A stretch of 64,000 nucleotides of DNA from [Mycobacterium] vasticus. GTDB lineage: Bacteria; Actinomycetota; Actinomycetes; Mycobacteriales; Mycobacteriaceae. The DNA lies in NCBI RefSeq assembly GCF_020181595.1, contig NZ_CP084028.1:2306298-2370297 (forward strand). The letters are read 5' to 3'. The notes under the pieces are model-generated. The model was not told the DNA's origin and did not search any database. It saw only the letters and a program-made list of their open reading frames with translations. Positions 1 through 8,498 of the stretch are shown here, in pieces (position 1 is the first letter of the stretch; every line of letters starts with the position of its first letter). Both the position numbers and the translations under genes were made by a program.

Positions 1-2262
1 AAGCCGGTGTCGACCTATCGGCTGCAGCTGCGCGGGCCGGACAGTGGCTTCGGGTTCACCTTCGCCGACGCCGAGGATCTCCTGGACTACCTTGACGCAC
101 TCGGGGTTACGCATCTGTACCTGTCGCCGATCCTGACCTCGGTACGCGGGTCCGCGCACGGCTACGACGTCACCGACCCCACCACGGTGTCCGCCGAACT
201 CGGCGGAATCGACGGCCTGCGCCGACTGTCCAGGGCTGCCCGGGCTCGGGACATGGGCCTGATCGTCGACATCGTGCCCAACCATGCCGGAATCGAGGTT
301 GCCGAGCAGAACCCGTGGTGGTGGGATGTGCTGCGACACGGTCGGGACTCGGGGTTCGCCGACTTCTTCGACATCGACTGGGATCTGGGCGCCGGCAAGA
401 TCGTGCTGCCGGTGCTGGAATCCGAGAATGACCTGGCCGGGTTGAGCGTCGACGGCGACGTGCTGCGCCTGGGCGGCCTTGCCCTGCCGATCAGCCCCGG
501 CACCGGGGCGGGAACCGCACCGCAGGTCTATGCGCGCCAGCATTATCGGCTGGCGTGCTGGCGCGACGGCCAGTGCGGCTACCGCCGGTTCCTGGCGATC
601 AACTCGCTGGCCGCACTTGCGCAGGAACACGAACATGTCTTTGCCGCTACGCACCGGGAGGTGGCGCACTGGTTCGATGAAGGCCTGGTGGACGGGGTAC
701 GCGTCGATCACCTCGACGGTTTGTCCGATCCGGGCGGCTATCTGCACCGGTTGCGGGATCTGATCGGGCCGCAGGCATGGATCGTCGTCGAGAAGATCCT
801 GGCCGTCGATGAGCCGCTCGAGCCTTCCCTACCGGTGGCCGGAAGCACCGGCTACGACATCCTGCGCCTGATCGGTGGGGTCTTCATCGACCCCAGCGGC
901 GCACCGGCGTTGACCGCGCTGGCCGGCTCCGCACCGGTCGACATCGCGCTGCGGACCGCGGCTGCCGGCGCCTTCGACAACGACCTGCAGCGGCTGCGGC
1001 GCGCTGTCGCCGCCGCCACCGGGCAGGACTCGCCCCGACTGGCTGCCGCACTGGCCGCCCTGATCGGCCGGGTCGGGGTGTATCGCAGCGACTACCCGGT
1101 GACCGAATCGGTGCTGCGCACCGCCCTGGCCGAAGCACTCTCGGCGGCACCGGAATTGGCCTCGGAATTGGCGATCATCCATGCCGCGGTGGCAGCACGG
1201 GGCCCGGCTGCGGTTCGGCTTGCCCAGCTGTGTGTCGCCGCGACGGCCACCGGAATCGAGGGGTGGGCGTTTCACCGTGATGCCCGGCTGGTGTCGCTGA
1301 ACGAATTCGGCGGCGACCCGCACCGGTTCGGCTGCAGCGCAACCGAGTTCCATACCGCCCTGGCCGAACGCGCGCGAGCCTGGCCGCTGGCGATGAGCAC
1401 GATCTCAACCCACGACACCCAGCGCGGCGAGGACGTTCGGGCCCGGATCGGGGTGCTCTCGCAAGTGCCGGGCCAGTGGACCGAATCCGTGACAGGCTGG
1501 CAGTCCGCGATCCCATGCCCCGATCCCGTGACGGGACGGTTCCTGTGGCAGAACATCTTCGGGGTGTGGCCGACAGACGGGATCGTCACCGAAACCCTGC
1601 GCGCGCGGCTGCACACCTATGCGCGCAAGGCGGTACGCGAAGCCGCGCGATGCAGCTCCTGGCAGCGGCCAGACACCGCGTTCGAGAAGACTCTCGCCGA
1701 CTGGCTCGACGCGGTGCTCGACGGCCCGGTCGCCGACGAGATCACCGCGCTGATCGGCAGCCTCGGGCCGCACGCGGAAAGCGATGCGCTGGCCCAGAAA
1801 ATCCTGGCGCTCACCGTGCCCGGAGTGCCCGACGTCTACCAGGGCACCGAGTTGTTCGACGACAGCCTGACCGACCCGGACAACCGTCGTCCGGTCGACT
1901 TCGCGGCCCGCCGTGCCGAACTGACCGTCCTGCAGCATCCGAAGATGCGGATCGTGCACGCTGCCCTGCGGTTGCGCCGCGACAGACGGGAGACGTTTCT
2001 GCGCGGCGATTACCGACCGGTGATCGCCGACGGCCCGGCCGCCGAGCACGTCGTGGCATTCCGGCGCGGTGACGACGTACTGGTGGCGGTCGCCCGCTGG
2101 ACGGTCCGCCTGGGCGAAATCGGTTGGGGCGAAACCCTAATCGCGCTGCCACCCGGCGACTGGGTCGACCGGCTCACCGGCCGACAGTGGTCCGGGACGG
2201 CTCCGGTGGCGGAGTTGTTCGCCGAGTTGCCGGGTGTCCTGCTCGAACGCACCGACGCCTGA
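1..2262 (+). CDS. treY: Maltooligosyl trehalose synthase TreY (5' end outside window)
   Basis: TreY isomerises the reducing-end alpha-1,4 bond of maltooligosaccharides to the alpha-1,1 bond of trehalose, the first step of the TreY-TreZ route from glycogen. The protein is a GH13 alpha-amylase-fold enzyme: STYRLQL at the N-terminus, HGYDVTDPT and DIVPNH near residues 50-95, GVRVDHLDG with the catalytic Asp near residue 235, VVEKIL with the acid/base Glu, and STHDTQRGEDVRAR carrying the third carboxylate. The frame is open to base 1 (Lys-Pro-Val-Ser-Thr-Tyr), and family members have a few residues before STYR, so the GTG at 7 is probably not the true start. In M. tuberculosis treX, treY and treZ are consecutive; here a secreted PE-PPE protein follows instead of treZ. 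Confidence 0.95.
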   Translation, partial: KPVSTYRLQLRGPDSGFGFTFADAEDLLDYLDALGVTHLYLSPILTSVRGSAHGYDVTDPTTVSAELGGIDGLRRLSRAARARDMGLIVDIVPNHAGIEVAEQNPWWWDVLRHGRDSGFADFFDIDWDLGAGKIVLPVLESENDLAGLSVDGDVLRLGGLALPISPGTGAGTAPQVYARQHYRLACWRDGQCGYRRFLAINSLAALAQEHEHVFAATHREVAHWFDEGLVDGVRVDHLDGLSDPGGYLHRLRDLIGPQAWIVVEKILAVDEPLEPSLPVAGSTGYDILRLIGGVFIDPSGAPALTALAGSAPVDIALRTAAAGAFDNDLQRLRRAVAAATGQDSPRLAAALAALIGRVGVYRSDYPVTESVLRTALAEALSAAPELASELAIIHAAVAARGPAAVRLAQLCVAATATGIEGWAFHRDARLVSLNEFGGDPHRFGCSATEFHTALAERARAWPLAMSTISTHDTQRGEDVRARIGVLSQVPGQWTESVTGWQSAIPCPDPVTGRFLWQNIFGVWPTDGIVTETLRARLHTYARKAVREAARCSSWQRPDTAFEKTLADWLDAVLDGPVADEITALIGSLGPHAESDALAQKILALTVPGVPDVYQGTELFDDSLTDPDNRRPVDFAARRAELTVLQHPKMRIVHAALRLRRDRRETFLRGDYRPVIADGPAAEHVVAFRRGDDVLVAVARWTVRLGEIGWGETLIALPPGDWVDRLTGRQWSGTAPVAELFAELPGVLLERTDA

Positions 2263-2354
2263 ATGTGTCTCGTGTTGCTCCGGGTAACCTGGCTGATCAG
2301 GCGGTAGTTTGCCTTCACAGTATTCAACATCTGATACGGCAGGGCCGGTGCGCG

Positions 2355-3143
2355 ATGAGTGGCTTAGGCAAGGGATTGGCCGTGATGGTGAGCATCACCT
2401 TGGTGATGGTGACCCATCCCGCTCCGGCCCACGCGGCCGGCACTACCTACACAGTCGAATCGTTTGACCTCGACGGCGTCCTGGGCGTTTCGATGTCGGT
2501 GACCGAAAAACAGTTGGGCGGCAGGTTATGTCCCTGCGTCAAGGTGCCCTACCCCGCTGACGGACTCCACAACGACGAAGGAGCGGCGGCGATAGCCAAC
2601 GCACCGCTGCGCGCCGGTGACACCGTGCTCGGGTTCAGTCTCGGTTCGCAGGTGATCTCGCTCTACCTGGCTCGGCACACTCCCCCGCCCGGGGTGCGGT
2701 TCGTGTTGCTGGGTGACACGTTTGCGCGCAATGACGAGCTCGTCGCCGCCGGGCAGGGCGTTCCCGCCGACATCGCGAACCAGGTGACGCTGGTGGCCCG
2801 GGAATACGACGGGTGGAGTGATGCTCCTACCAACAAGGCCTCCCCCCACTACCGGCTGGCCCTGCAGAACGCCCAGGCGGGCGCGGGCACCATCCACGAC
2901 TATGTGAACGCCCGCCTCGACGATCCGGCCAACGTGGTACGAACTCGAGGCAACATCACCACGGTCTTGATCCCGACCCAGCAGCTGCCTTTGAACATCG
3001 GGTTGCGAAAGTCGGGGCGCAGCGCGGAGGCCGACCGGCTCGACGCCGAACAGCGCCCGCTCATCGACAGTGCCTACGACCGGCCCGGACCGACGCCCGA
3101 CCAGCTGGCGGCCGCGACCGGCCAGCAGGTCGGGAGCCATTGA
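2355..3143 (+). CDS. Secreted PE-PPE domain alpha/beta hydrolase
   Basis: A 262-residue protein starting at the ATG at 2355, chosen because a signal peptide follows at once (basic start, hydrophobic LAVMVSITLVMV, then APAHAAG). The mature part matches the PE-PPE (PF08237) serine hydrolase fold: VKVPYPADG near the start, then GDTVLGFSLGSQV, where the Ser of G-F-S-L-G is the expected nucleophile in a cutinase-like elbow. There is no PE or PPE N-terminal domain, so this is a stand-alone hydrolase of the type that acts on cell-envelope lipids or esters; the substrate is unknown. It lies 92 bp after treY on the same strand, where treZ would be expected, and converges on ilvA with only 33 bp between stops. 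Confidence 0.8.
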   Translation: MSGLGKGLAVMVSITLVMVTHPAPAHAAGTTYTVESFDLDGVLGVSMSVTEKQLGGRLCPCVKVPYPADGLHNDEGAAAIANAPLRAGDTVLGFSLGSQVISLYLARHTPPPGVRFVLLGDTFARNDELVAAGQGVPADIANQVTLVAREYDGWSDAPTNKASPHYRLALQNAQAGAGTIHDYVNARLDDPANVVRTRGNITTVLIPTQQLPLNIGLRKSGRSAEADRLDAEQRPLIDSAYDRPGPTPDQLAAATGQQVGSH

Positions 3144-3176
3144 GATGAGAATTCATCCGCCGGAATTGCGCTGGCT

Positions 3177-4466
3177 TCAGAGCAGATAGCGGTACGCCGG
3201 CGACCCCGGCGCCAGGGTTTCGACGTGGATGTGCGAGGAGCGCATCCGGGCCAGCAGTCCGTCCAGATCGGCCGCCGACCCCAGTTGCACGCCGACCAGC
3301 GCCTCGCCGGTCTCCCGGTTGTTGCGCTTGACGTACTCGAACAAGGTGATGTCGTCGCCCGGACCGAGCACCTCGTCGAGGAATCGCCGCAGGGCGCCCG
3401 GCTCCTGGGGGAAGTCGACCAGGAAGTAGTGCTTGAGGCCCAGGTGCACCAGCGAACGTTCCAGCACCTCGCCGTAGCGGGACACGTCGTTGTTGCCGCC
3501 GGAGATCAGACACACCACCGTCGAGCCCGGCGTGATGTCGGCCTCCATCAGACCGGCCACCGACAACGCGCCCGCCGGCTCGGCGATGATGCCCTCGTTC
3601 TGGTAGAGGTCGAGCATCGCGGTGCAGACCGCACCCTCGTCGACGGTGGCCACCGACACCATGTCGCCGGCTGCTGAGAGCACCTGGAACGGCAGCGCCC
3701 CGGCCCGCTTGACGGCCGCACCGTCGACGAACTGATCGACGTGATCCAGGGTCACCAGCTCACCGATGCTCAATGCGGCCATCATCGCCGCGGCCCCGGC
3801 CGGCTCGATCCCCAGCACGGTGGTGTTGGCGGTGCGCTCGGCCAGATACGAGGTGATCCCGGAGATGCAGCCCCCGCCGCCGACCGGAACAATCACCAGA
3901 TCCGGCTCGCCGCCGAGTTGGTCGAGCAGCTCGACGGCGATGGTGCCCTGACCGGCCATGGTGCGCAGGTCGTCGTAGGGCGGCACCAGAGTGGCGCCGG
4001 TGCGGGCGACGTCGTCCAGTGCGGCCTCGGCTGCCATGTCGTAGGTGGCCCCGCCGACGATCAGCTCGATGAAGTCACCGCCGTGGAAACGGATCCGGTC
4101 GCGCTTCTGCTTGGGAGTCTTGGCGGGTACGTAGACCCTGCCGTGCACACCCAGTGACCGGCAGGCATAGGCGAAGCCCTGCGCGTGATTGCCGGCCGAT
4201 GAGCACACCACACCGGCGGCCAACTCCGCCTCGGTCAGCTGGACCAGCAGGTTGTAGGCGCCGCGCAGCTTGTAGGACCGCACCGACATCAGGTCCTCGC
4301 GCTTGAGGTAGACGTTGGCACCGGTGATCTGCGACAACCGGTCGCTGTGCTGCAGTGGGGTCGGTGCCACCACGCCGGCGATCCGCGTGGCCGCCGCGTC
4401 GATGTCGGCCGCTGTCAACGGGACGTTCGCGGGGCGACTTCGGTTCGAGCGCAATTCGGCGGACAC
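3177..4466 (-). CDS. ilvA: Threonine ammonia-lyase (threonine deaminase) IlvA
   Basis: A PLP enzyme converting L-threonine to 2-oxobutanoate and ammonia, the committed step to isoleucine. The PLP lysine is in the SYKLRGAYN motif (Lys66), the cofactor-phosphate loop is VPVGGGGCISG near residue 200, and the SSAGNHAQGFA asparagine loop is present. The C-terminal ~85 residues (HYFLVDFPQEPGALRRFL onward) form one ACT-like regulatory domain, as in the shorter 429-residue actinobacterial form, rather than the two ACT domains of the E. coli enzyme. It matches Rv1559 in neighbourhood: a Ddn-type gene lies immediately upstream on the same strand (28 bp), as Rv1558 does in M. tuberculosis. Confidence 0.96.
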   Translation of the reverse strand: MSAELRSNRSRPANVPLTAADIDAAATRIAGVVAPTPLQHSDRLSQITGANVYLKREDLMSVRSYKLRGAYNLLVQLTEAELAAGVVCSSAGNHAQGFAYACRSLGVHGRVYVPAKTPKQKRDRIRFHGGDFIELIVGGATYDMAAEAALDDVARTGATLVPPYDDLRTMAGQGTIAVELLDQLGGEPDLVIVPVGGGGCISGITSYLAERTANTTVLGIEPAGAAAMMAALSIGELVTLDHVDQFVDGAAVKRAGALPFQVLSAAGDMVSVATVDEGAVCTAMLDLYQNEGIIAEPAGALSVAGLMEADITPGSTVVCLISGGNNDVSRYGEVLERSLVHLGLKHYFLVDFPQEPGALRRFLDEVLGPGDDITLFEYVKRNNRETGEALVGVQLGSAADLDGLLARMRSSHIHVETLAPGSPAYRYLL

Positions 4467-4494
4467 CGCAATATGGTGCCACTCAACAGCGGGT

Positions 4495-4932
4495 TCAGCC
4501 CAGCGGGGTCAGCACGAACACCGGGATCTGCCGGTCGGTCTTCGTCTGGTAATCGGCGTAGTCGGGGTAGGCCGCCACCGCGCGTTCCCACCACTGGGCC
4601 TTCTCGTCGCCGAAAACCTCGCGGGCGTCGTAGTCGCCGGTGGCGGTGCCGTCCTGCAGCTCGACCCGCGGGTTCTTGACGACGTTGTAGTACCAGACCG
4701 GGTTCTTCGGGGCCCCGCCGAGCGAGGCCACAATGGCATACTCGCCGTTGTGCTCCACCCGCATCAGCGGCGTCTTGCGCAGTTTGCCGGTCTTGGCGCC
4801 GACCGTGGTCAGCAGCACCACCGGCATGCCCCGCATCACGGTTCCCTCGGTGCCGCCGGACGCCATGATCTGCTCGGCGTTCTTGCGGGCCCAATCCAAT
4901 GTTCCGGGTGCGTATTCTCCGTCCAGTGGCAT
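4495..4932 (-). CDS. F420-dependent nitroreductase/quinone reductase family protein (Rv1558-like)
   Basis: A 145-residue member of the Ddn family (deazaflavin-dependent nitroreductase, PF04075), which use F420H2 to reduce quinones and, in Ddn itself, nitroimidazoles. Family hallmarks are [17 protein letters not shown] near residues 55-70, the G-A-K-T-G-K-x-R-x-x-P phosphate-binding stretch for F420, followed by [19 protein letters not shown] and [16 protein letters not shown] near the C-terminus. The ATG at 4932 gives the usual length. It lies just upstream of ilvA on the same strand, the arrangement of Rv1558-Rv1559, and is probably co-transcribed with it, although the functions are not obviously connected. 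Confidence 0.88.
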   Translation of the reverse strand: MPLDGEYAPGTLDWARKNAEQIMASGGTEGTVMRGMPVVLLTTVGAKTGKLRKTPLMRVEHNGEYAIVASLGGAPKNPVWYYNVVKNPRVELQDGTATGDYDAREVFGDEKAQWWERAVAAYPDYADYQTKTDRQIPVFVLTPLG

Positions 4933-5022
4933 CTGACCAGCCTAGCGCGCCCGCCCGATTCGGCGGCGTGTCCAGCGGGTTTCGGGTGGCCAAACAATTC
5001 GTTATCGACTACCGTCAACGTC

Positions 5023-5232
5023 ATGACCACCGTCCATCGCCCCCGGCAACAGGTGCCGATCGCGGGTGTGCCGTGGCCGCTGTACAAGCTGGTCGCGCTG
5101 GTCGTCGGGCTGGTCACACTGGTGGGCGTCGGGCTCCTCACCGCCAGCGCTTCGGCCGCGGTGTTGTCCGCAGCCGCGGCCTGCACCGCGGTGTGGCTGG
5201 GGCTGGGCGCCGTGCAGCCGCTGCGGCGGTAG
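5023..5232 (+). CDS. Small two-helix membrane protein, unknown function
   Basis: A 69-residue frame from the ATG at 5023. After a basic N-terminus (HRPRQQVPIAGVPWPLYK) come two hydrophobic helices separated by only a short turn, LVALVVGLVTLVGVGLL and AAVLSAAAACTAVWLGLGA, and a basic end (PLRR). The gene is divergent from the Ddn-like gene (90 bp between starts) and ends 12 bp before the stop of the DUF488 gene. I do not recognise a family. The clean membrane topology and a start close to a divergent promoter region support a real gene, but it is short. Confidence 0.6.
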   Translation: MTTVHRPRQQVPIAGVPWPLYKLVALVVGLVTLVGVGLLTASASAAVLSAAAACTAVWLGLGAVQPLRR

Positions 5233-5244
5233 ATCGGTCAGCCC

Positions 5245-5766
5245 TCAACCGTCGTACACCAACACGTCGCCGTCGACGCGGGCCTCGGCCGTGGGCCGGT
5301 GCTCCCGCAGTTTTCCGTCGTGCATCAGGTGCCGTACCTCGACCTGGCGTACCAAGGTGAGATAGTCGGCGATCAACTTGCGATGGCAGTGCCACCACAC
5401 CGTCTCGGCGCACATCACCGCCGCCTGTTCGGTGGCCGCGCCCGCCAGCAGTTCGTCCACCGCGGCCCGGAACTCGGGCGAGCGCATGTAACCGGCATAC
5501 CCGCGAAACGAATCATTACGCAGCCCTACATCCGGGCTGTCCTTTGTGGCCCGCCGCCACCCGCCCAGCCGCGGCTCCCACCGGTAGCCGATTCCGGCCT
5601 GCGGCAACCAGTTCGCCATCGCCTCGCGGGTGCTCTCGGGATTGTGTCGGCTTCCCGGTGCGGTGCGGACGTCGACCAGGTTCCGAACACCGGCACCGGT
5701 CAGCAGTGTGGTGATCTCGGCGGCATCGGCGGTGCCGTGACCGAAGGTGAAAATGGTTGGTGCCGT
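5245..5766 (-). CDS. DUF488 family protein with no ordinary start codon
   Basis: The C-terminal part (from the ATG at 5619) shows the DUF488 signature: a Trp/Arg-rich middle, RSPEFRAAVDELL, and VMCAETVWWHCHRKLIADYL. DUF488 proteins normally begin with a strand of the form T-I-x-T-x-G-H, and exactly this (PTIFTFGHGTADAAEI, then VDVRTAPGSRHNPE) lies in frame upstream of 5619. That N-terminal third contains no ATG, GTG or TTG. The only candidates are an ACG at 5766-5764 and an ATT at 5754-5752, and the next upstream in-frame codon of note is the stop of the fadD11-like gene at 5778-5776. Either a rare start is used by coupling to that stop, or the gene has lost its start. Boundaries here assume the ACG; the first canonical start is 5619. 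Confidence 0.7.
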   Translation of the reverse strand, partial: TAPTIFTFGHGTADAAEITTLLTGAGVRNLVDVRTAPGSRHNPESTREAMANWLPQAGIGYRWEPRLGGWRRATKDSPDVGLRNDSFRGYAGYMRSPEFRAAVDELLAGAATEQAAVMCAETVWWHCHRKLIADYLTLVRQVEVRHLMHDGKLREHRPTAEARVDGDVLVYDG

Positions 5767-5775
5767 GGCAGTCCC

Positions 5776-7614
5776 CTATCCGACGGCCGTCGTCGACGGC
5801 GCGGCGCCGGTGCTGCTCGGTTCGTGGACGCGTGGGCTCGGCTCGGCGGCGTAGAGTTCCTCGATCTCCTCGGCGTACTTCGCGGCGATGGGCCGGCGCT
5901 TGAGCTTCATGGTCAGCGTGACCTCGTCACCACCGGGCTCCCACAGCGTGGGCAGGACCTGGAAGCGCTTGATCTGTTCGACCCGGGAGAGTTTGGTGTT
6001 TCCCTCGGCCACCCCGGCGGCTATCCGTGCGATCACCGTCGGGTCGGCCGCCAGCGCGGCAGGCGTCGCCTCTTGCAACCCGAGCGCAGCGGCATGCGGC
6101 GCCACCGACTCGGCGTCGAACACCATCAGCGCGGTGTTGTACGGCCGGCCGTCGCCGATGGTGACCATCGCCCCGATCAACGGGCACGCGCCGAGGATGG
6201 CGTTCTCAATGTTGGCCGGCGACATGTTCTTTCCGCCGGCGCTGATGATCAGTTCCTTCTTGCGGTCTACCACCCGCAGATAGCCCTCGGCATCTTCTTT
6301 CAGGATGTCGCCGGTGTGCAGCCAACCGTCGGCATCGATCGTCTCGGCGGTCTTGGCCGGCTCCTTGCGATAGCCCCGCATCACCAACGGACCGCGCACC
6401 AGGAACTCGCCGTCGTCGGCGATCCGGGACTCCAGCCCCGGCAACAGCTTTCCGACCGTTCCCAGGCGTCCCTCCCTCGGATGCATCGACGAAGCGGCAC
6501 AACTGAGCTCGGACATGCCCCACACCTCGGCGATCGGAATCCCGATCCCGGCGAAGAAGCTCAGGGTTTCACCCGGTATGGGTGCGGCACCCGAGACCGC
6601 CCAGCGCAGTTCGTCCAGCCCGATCTTCGCCCGCAGCGCGGACAGCACCAGTTCGTCGGCGGTCGCCCATTCCGCCGCGAGTTCCACGGACGGCTCCTGG
6701 TGGGCGAGCATCGCCGCGCCCCGCTGGGCCGCGACCCCCAACGCCCATTGCAGGGCGGCGCGGCGCAACTCGTCCGGCTCGCCTGTGACCGCGAGTTCGA
6801 TTGCGGCCTTGAGCTTCTCCCAGACCCGGGGCACGGCGGCCCAGATGGTCGGCCGCACATCGGCCAGTGCCGCACCGATCGCGGGCGCCTCGGGAACGGT
6901 GGTGACCTGGACGCCGAACACCTCCTGGTTGTAGAGCGCCATGGTCCGGTCGGCGATGTGCGCCGAGGGCAGATAGGAGGTGATGCGGTCCCCGAACTGC
7001 ACCCCCAGTACGCCGTCGAGAGCCGCGGCCTCGAACAGCAGATTGGTGTGGGTCATCTCCACCCCCTTGGGGGTGCCGGTGGTCCCGGAGGTGTAGATCA
7101 GCGTGACGATGTCGTCGGGCCGCACCGCACGCCAGCTGGCGTCGAAGTCGAAGTCCGGATCAGCGGCTGCCAGCAGTTCGTCGGCGGACAGGGTGCCCTC
7201 GGGGTGCCCGTCGATGCAGACGATGTGTTCGATGGCGGCTCCGCTGGCCCGGATGCGTTCGACGTATTGCTCTTCGCAGATCACCAGTTTCGTGCCGGCA
7301 TTGCCGAACAGGTAGGTCAGTTGCTCGGCGGGCAGGGTGTTGTACACCGAGAAGGAGGTGGCGCCGACGTGCTGGGCGCCGACTTCGAGTGGATAGAACT
7401 CGACCCGGTTGCCCATCATCAACGAGACGGTGTCGCCGCGACGCACCCCCAGCCCCGCGAGCCCGGCCGCCACCTGGCGGACCTGGGCGGCGTACTCCCG
7501 CCAGGTCAACGTCTGGGTGCCACCGACCGTGCGCAGCGCGACCGCGTCCGGGTCCACCGCGGCTATCCGCTGAAAGGCCTCGCATAGGGTGGCCGGCGGT
7601 GCCTGCTCGGTCAT
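5776..7614 (-). CDS. fadD11: Long-chain fatty-acid CoA ligase / AMP-forming synthetase FadD11 (complete)
   Basis: An ANL-superfamily enzyme that adenylates a fatty acid and passes it to CoA. Motifs: the P-loop-like LIYTSGTTGTPKGVEMTH near residue 175, the YNTLPAEQLTYLFGNAG region, VWGMSELSCAA, the GWLHTGD adenosine-ribose motif near residue 430, and VVDRKKELIISAGGKNMSP with the C-terminal hinge. The 612 residues make a full-length long-chain (bubblegum/FACL15-like) ligase. Position beside dnaE1 and ilvA identifies it as the FadD11 orthologue, which in M. tuberculosis H37Rv is annotated as two pieces (fadD11.1/Rv1549 and fadD11/Rv1550). Its start overlaps the stop of the enoyl-CoA hydratase gene by four bases, indicating coupled translation. 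Confidence 0.9.
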   Translation of the reverse strand: MTEQAPPATLCEAFQRIAAVDPDAVALRTVGGTQTLTWREYAAQVRQVAAGLAGLGVRRGDTVSLMMGNRVEFYPLEVGAQHVGATSFSVYNTLPAEQLTYLFGNAGTKLVICEEQYVERIRASGAAIEHIVCIDGHPEGTLSADELLAAADPDFDFDASWRAVRPDDIVTLIYTSGTTGTPKGVEMTHTNLLFEAAALDGVLGVQFGDRITSYLPSAHIADRTMALYNQEVFGVQVTTVPEAPAIGAALADVRPTIWAAVPRVWEKLKAAIELAVTGEPDELRRAALQWALGVAAQRGAAMLAHQEPSVELAAEWATADELVLSALRAKIGLDELRWAVSGAAPIPGETLSFFAGIGIPIAEVWGMSELSCAASSMHPREGRLGTVGKLLPGLESRIADDGEFLVRGPLVMRGYRKEPAKTAETIDADGWLHTGDILKEDAEGYLRVVDRKKELIISAGGKNMSPANIENAILGACPLIGAMVTIGDGRPYNTALMVFDAESVAPHAAALGLQEATPAALAADPTVIARIAAGVAEGNTKLSRVEQIKRFQVLPTLWEPGGDEVTLTMKLKRRPIAAKYAEEIEELYAAEPSPRVHEPSSTGAAPSTTAVG

Positions 7615-8411
7615 TGCGGTTCTCCTCTGCGCTCGCTGTGTCGGGTCAGGTACGCCGTTGCGGCGTCACGGGATTCGGGGTCGAGCAAAGCCGTGACCAG
7701 ACTGTCGGCATCGCTCCAACAGCGGGCTGTGGCCACCATGCCCTCGGTGACCGCGTTGGTGTGGCGTTTGGTTGCGGTCAGGGTGAGCGCCGACTTGGTG
7801 AGCAGTTGCTGCACCAGTTCTTCGACCTCGGTGTCGAGGTCCGACTCGGGTACCACCCGGTTGAGAAAACCGGCGGCCTTGGCCTCGGCCGGTCCGAAGG
7901 GCCGGCAGGTCATCACCAATTCCTTGGTCAGCGCCGGTCCGATCTCCCGCACAAGTCGTGGGATGCCGCCCCAGGCCAGTGGAATACCCAGATCGACTTC
8001 GGGAATGGAGAATCTCGTCGTGTCGGCTGCCACTCGCAGGTCGCAGGCGGCGGCCAGCACCACCCCACCGCCGACGCAGTGCCCGTGCAGACGCGCCACC
8101 GTCACCGCGTTCATGGCCTCGACCGCATCGGCCATCCGCCGCCCCGCGTCGGCGGCCTCTCGCGGGGTCACCGATCCGGGCCCGGCTCCGGTGAACGCGG
8201 CCAGATCAGCACCGGCGCTGAACGCTCGGCCGCTGCCGGCGACGACCACCACCTTGACCTGCGGACGGGCGTCGAACCAGCGTGCAGCATCGGCGAGCTC
8301 GGTCAGGGTCACCACACCCAGCGGATTGAGCTTGTCCGGACGGTTCAACGTGATCGAACCCCGTGCGCCGTCGGCCACCACCGCCAGGGTGGTTGCCTGC
8401 TGCGTTTCCAT
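7611..8411 (-). CDS. Enoyl-CoA hydratase/isomerase family protein
   Basis: A 266-residue crotonase-fold protein. The CoA-binding/oxyanion segments are GSGRAFSAGADLAAFTG and ARLHGHCVGGGVVLAAACDLRVAADTTRFSIPEVDLGI; the second gives the typical Gly pair of the oxyanion hole and an Ile-Pro-Glu, where the Glu is the usual hydratase acid/base. The ATG at 8411 fits the family start (ATTLAVVADGARGSITLNRP); an in-frame GTG at 8435 would add eight residues. It is the first gene of a two-gene operon with the fadD11-like ligase, so acyl-CoA formation and hydration are expressed together, most simply for fatty-acid degradation. The exact substrate chain length cannot be read from sequence. Confidence 0.88.
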   Translation of the reverse strand: METQQATTLAVVADGARGSITLNRPDKLNPLGVVTLTELADAARWFDARPQVKVVVVAGSGRAFSAGADLAAFTGAGPGSVTPREAADAGRRMADAVEAMNAVTVARLHGHCVGGGVVLAAACDLRVAADTTRFSIPEVDLGIPLAWGGIPRLVREIGPALTKELVMTCRPFGPAEAKAAGFLNRVVPESDLDTEVEELVQQLLTKSALTLTATKRHTNAVTEGMVATARCWSDADSLVTALLDPESRDAATAYLTRHSERRGEPQ

Positions 8412-8498
8412 GCGCTCGAACTCTAGCGGCGCCACCCCGGTGCCGATGCGGGTTTGGGTTCCCGTGTCGATCGGCGGTCATCACCTACCGTGGGTGGC

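Noticed and set aside
5299-7587. A 762-codon plus-strand frame opposite fadD11
   Set aside because: No recognisable domain and composition typical of an antisense frame; fadD11 motifs are intact on the minus strand.
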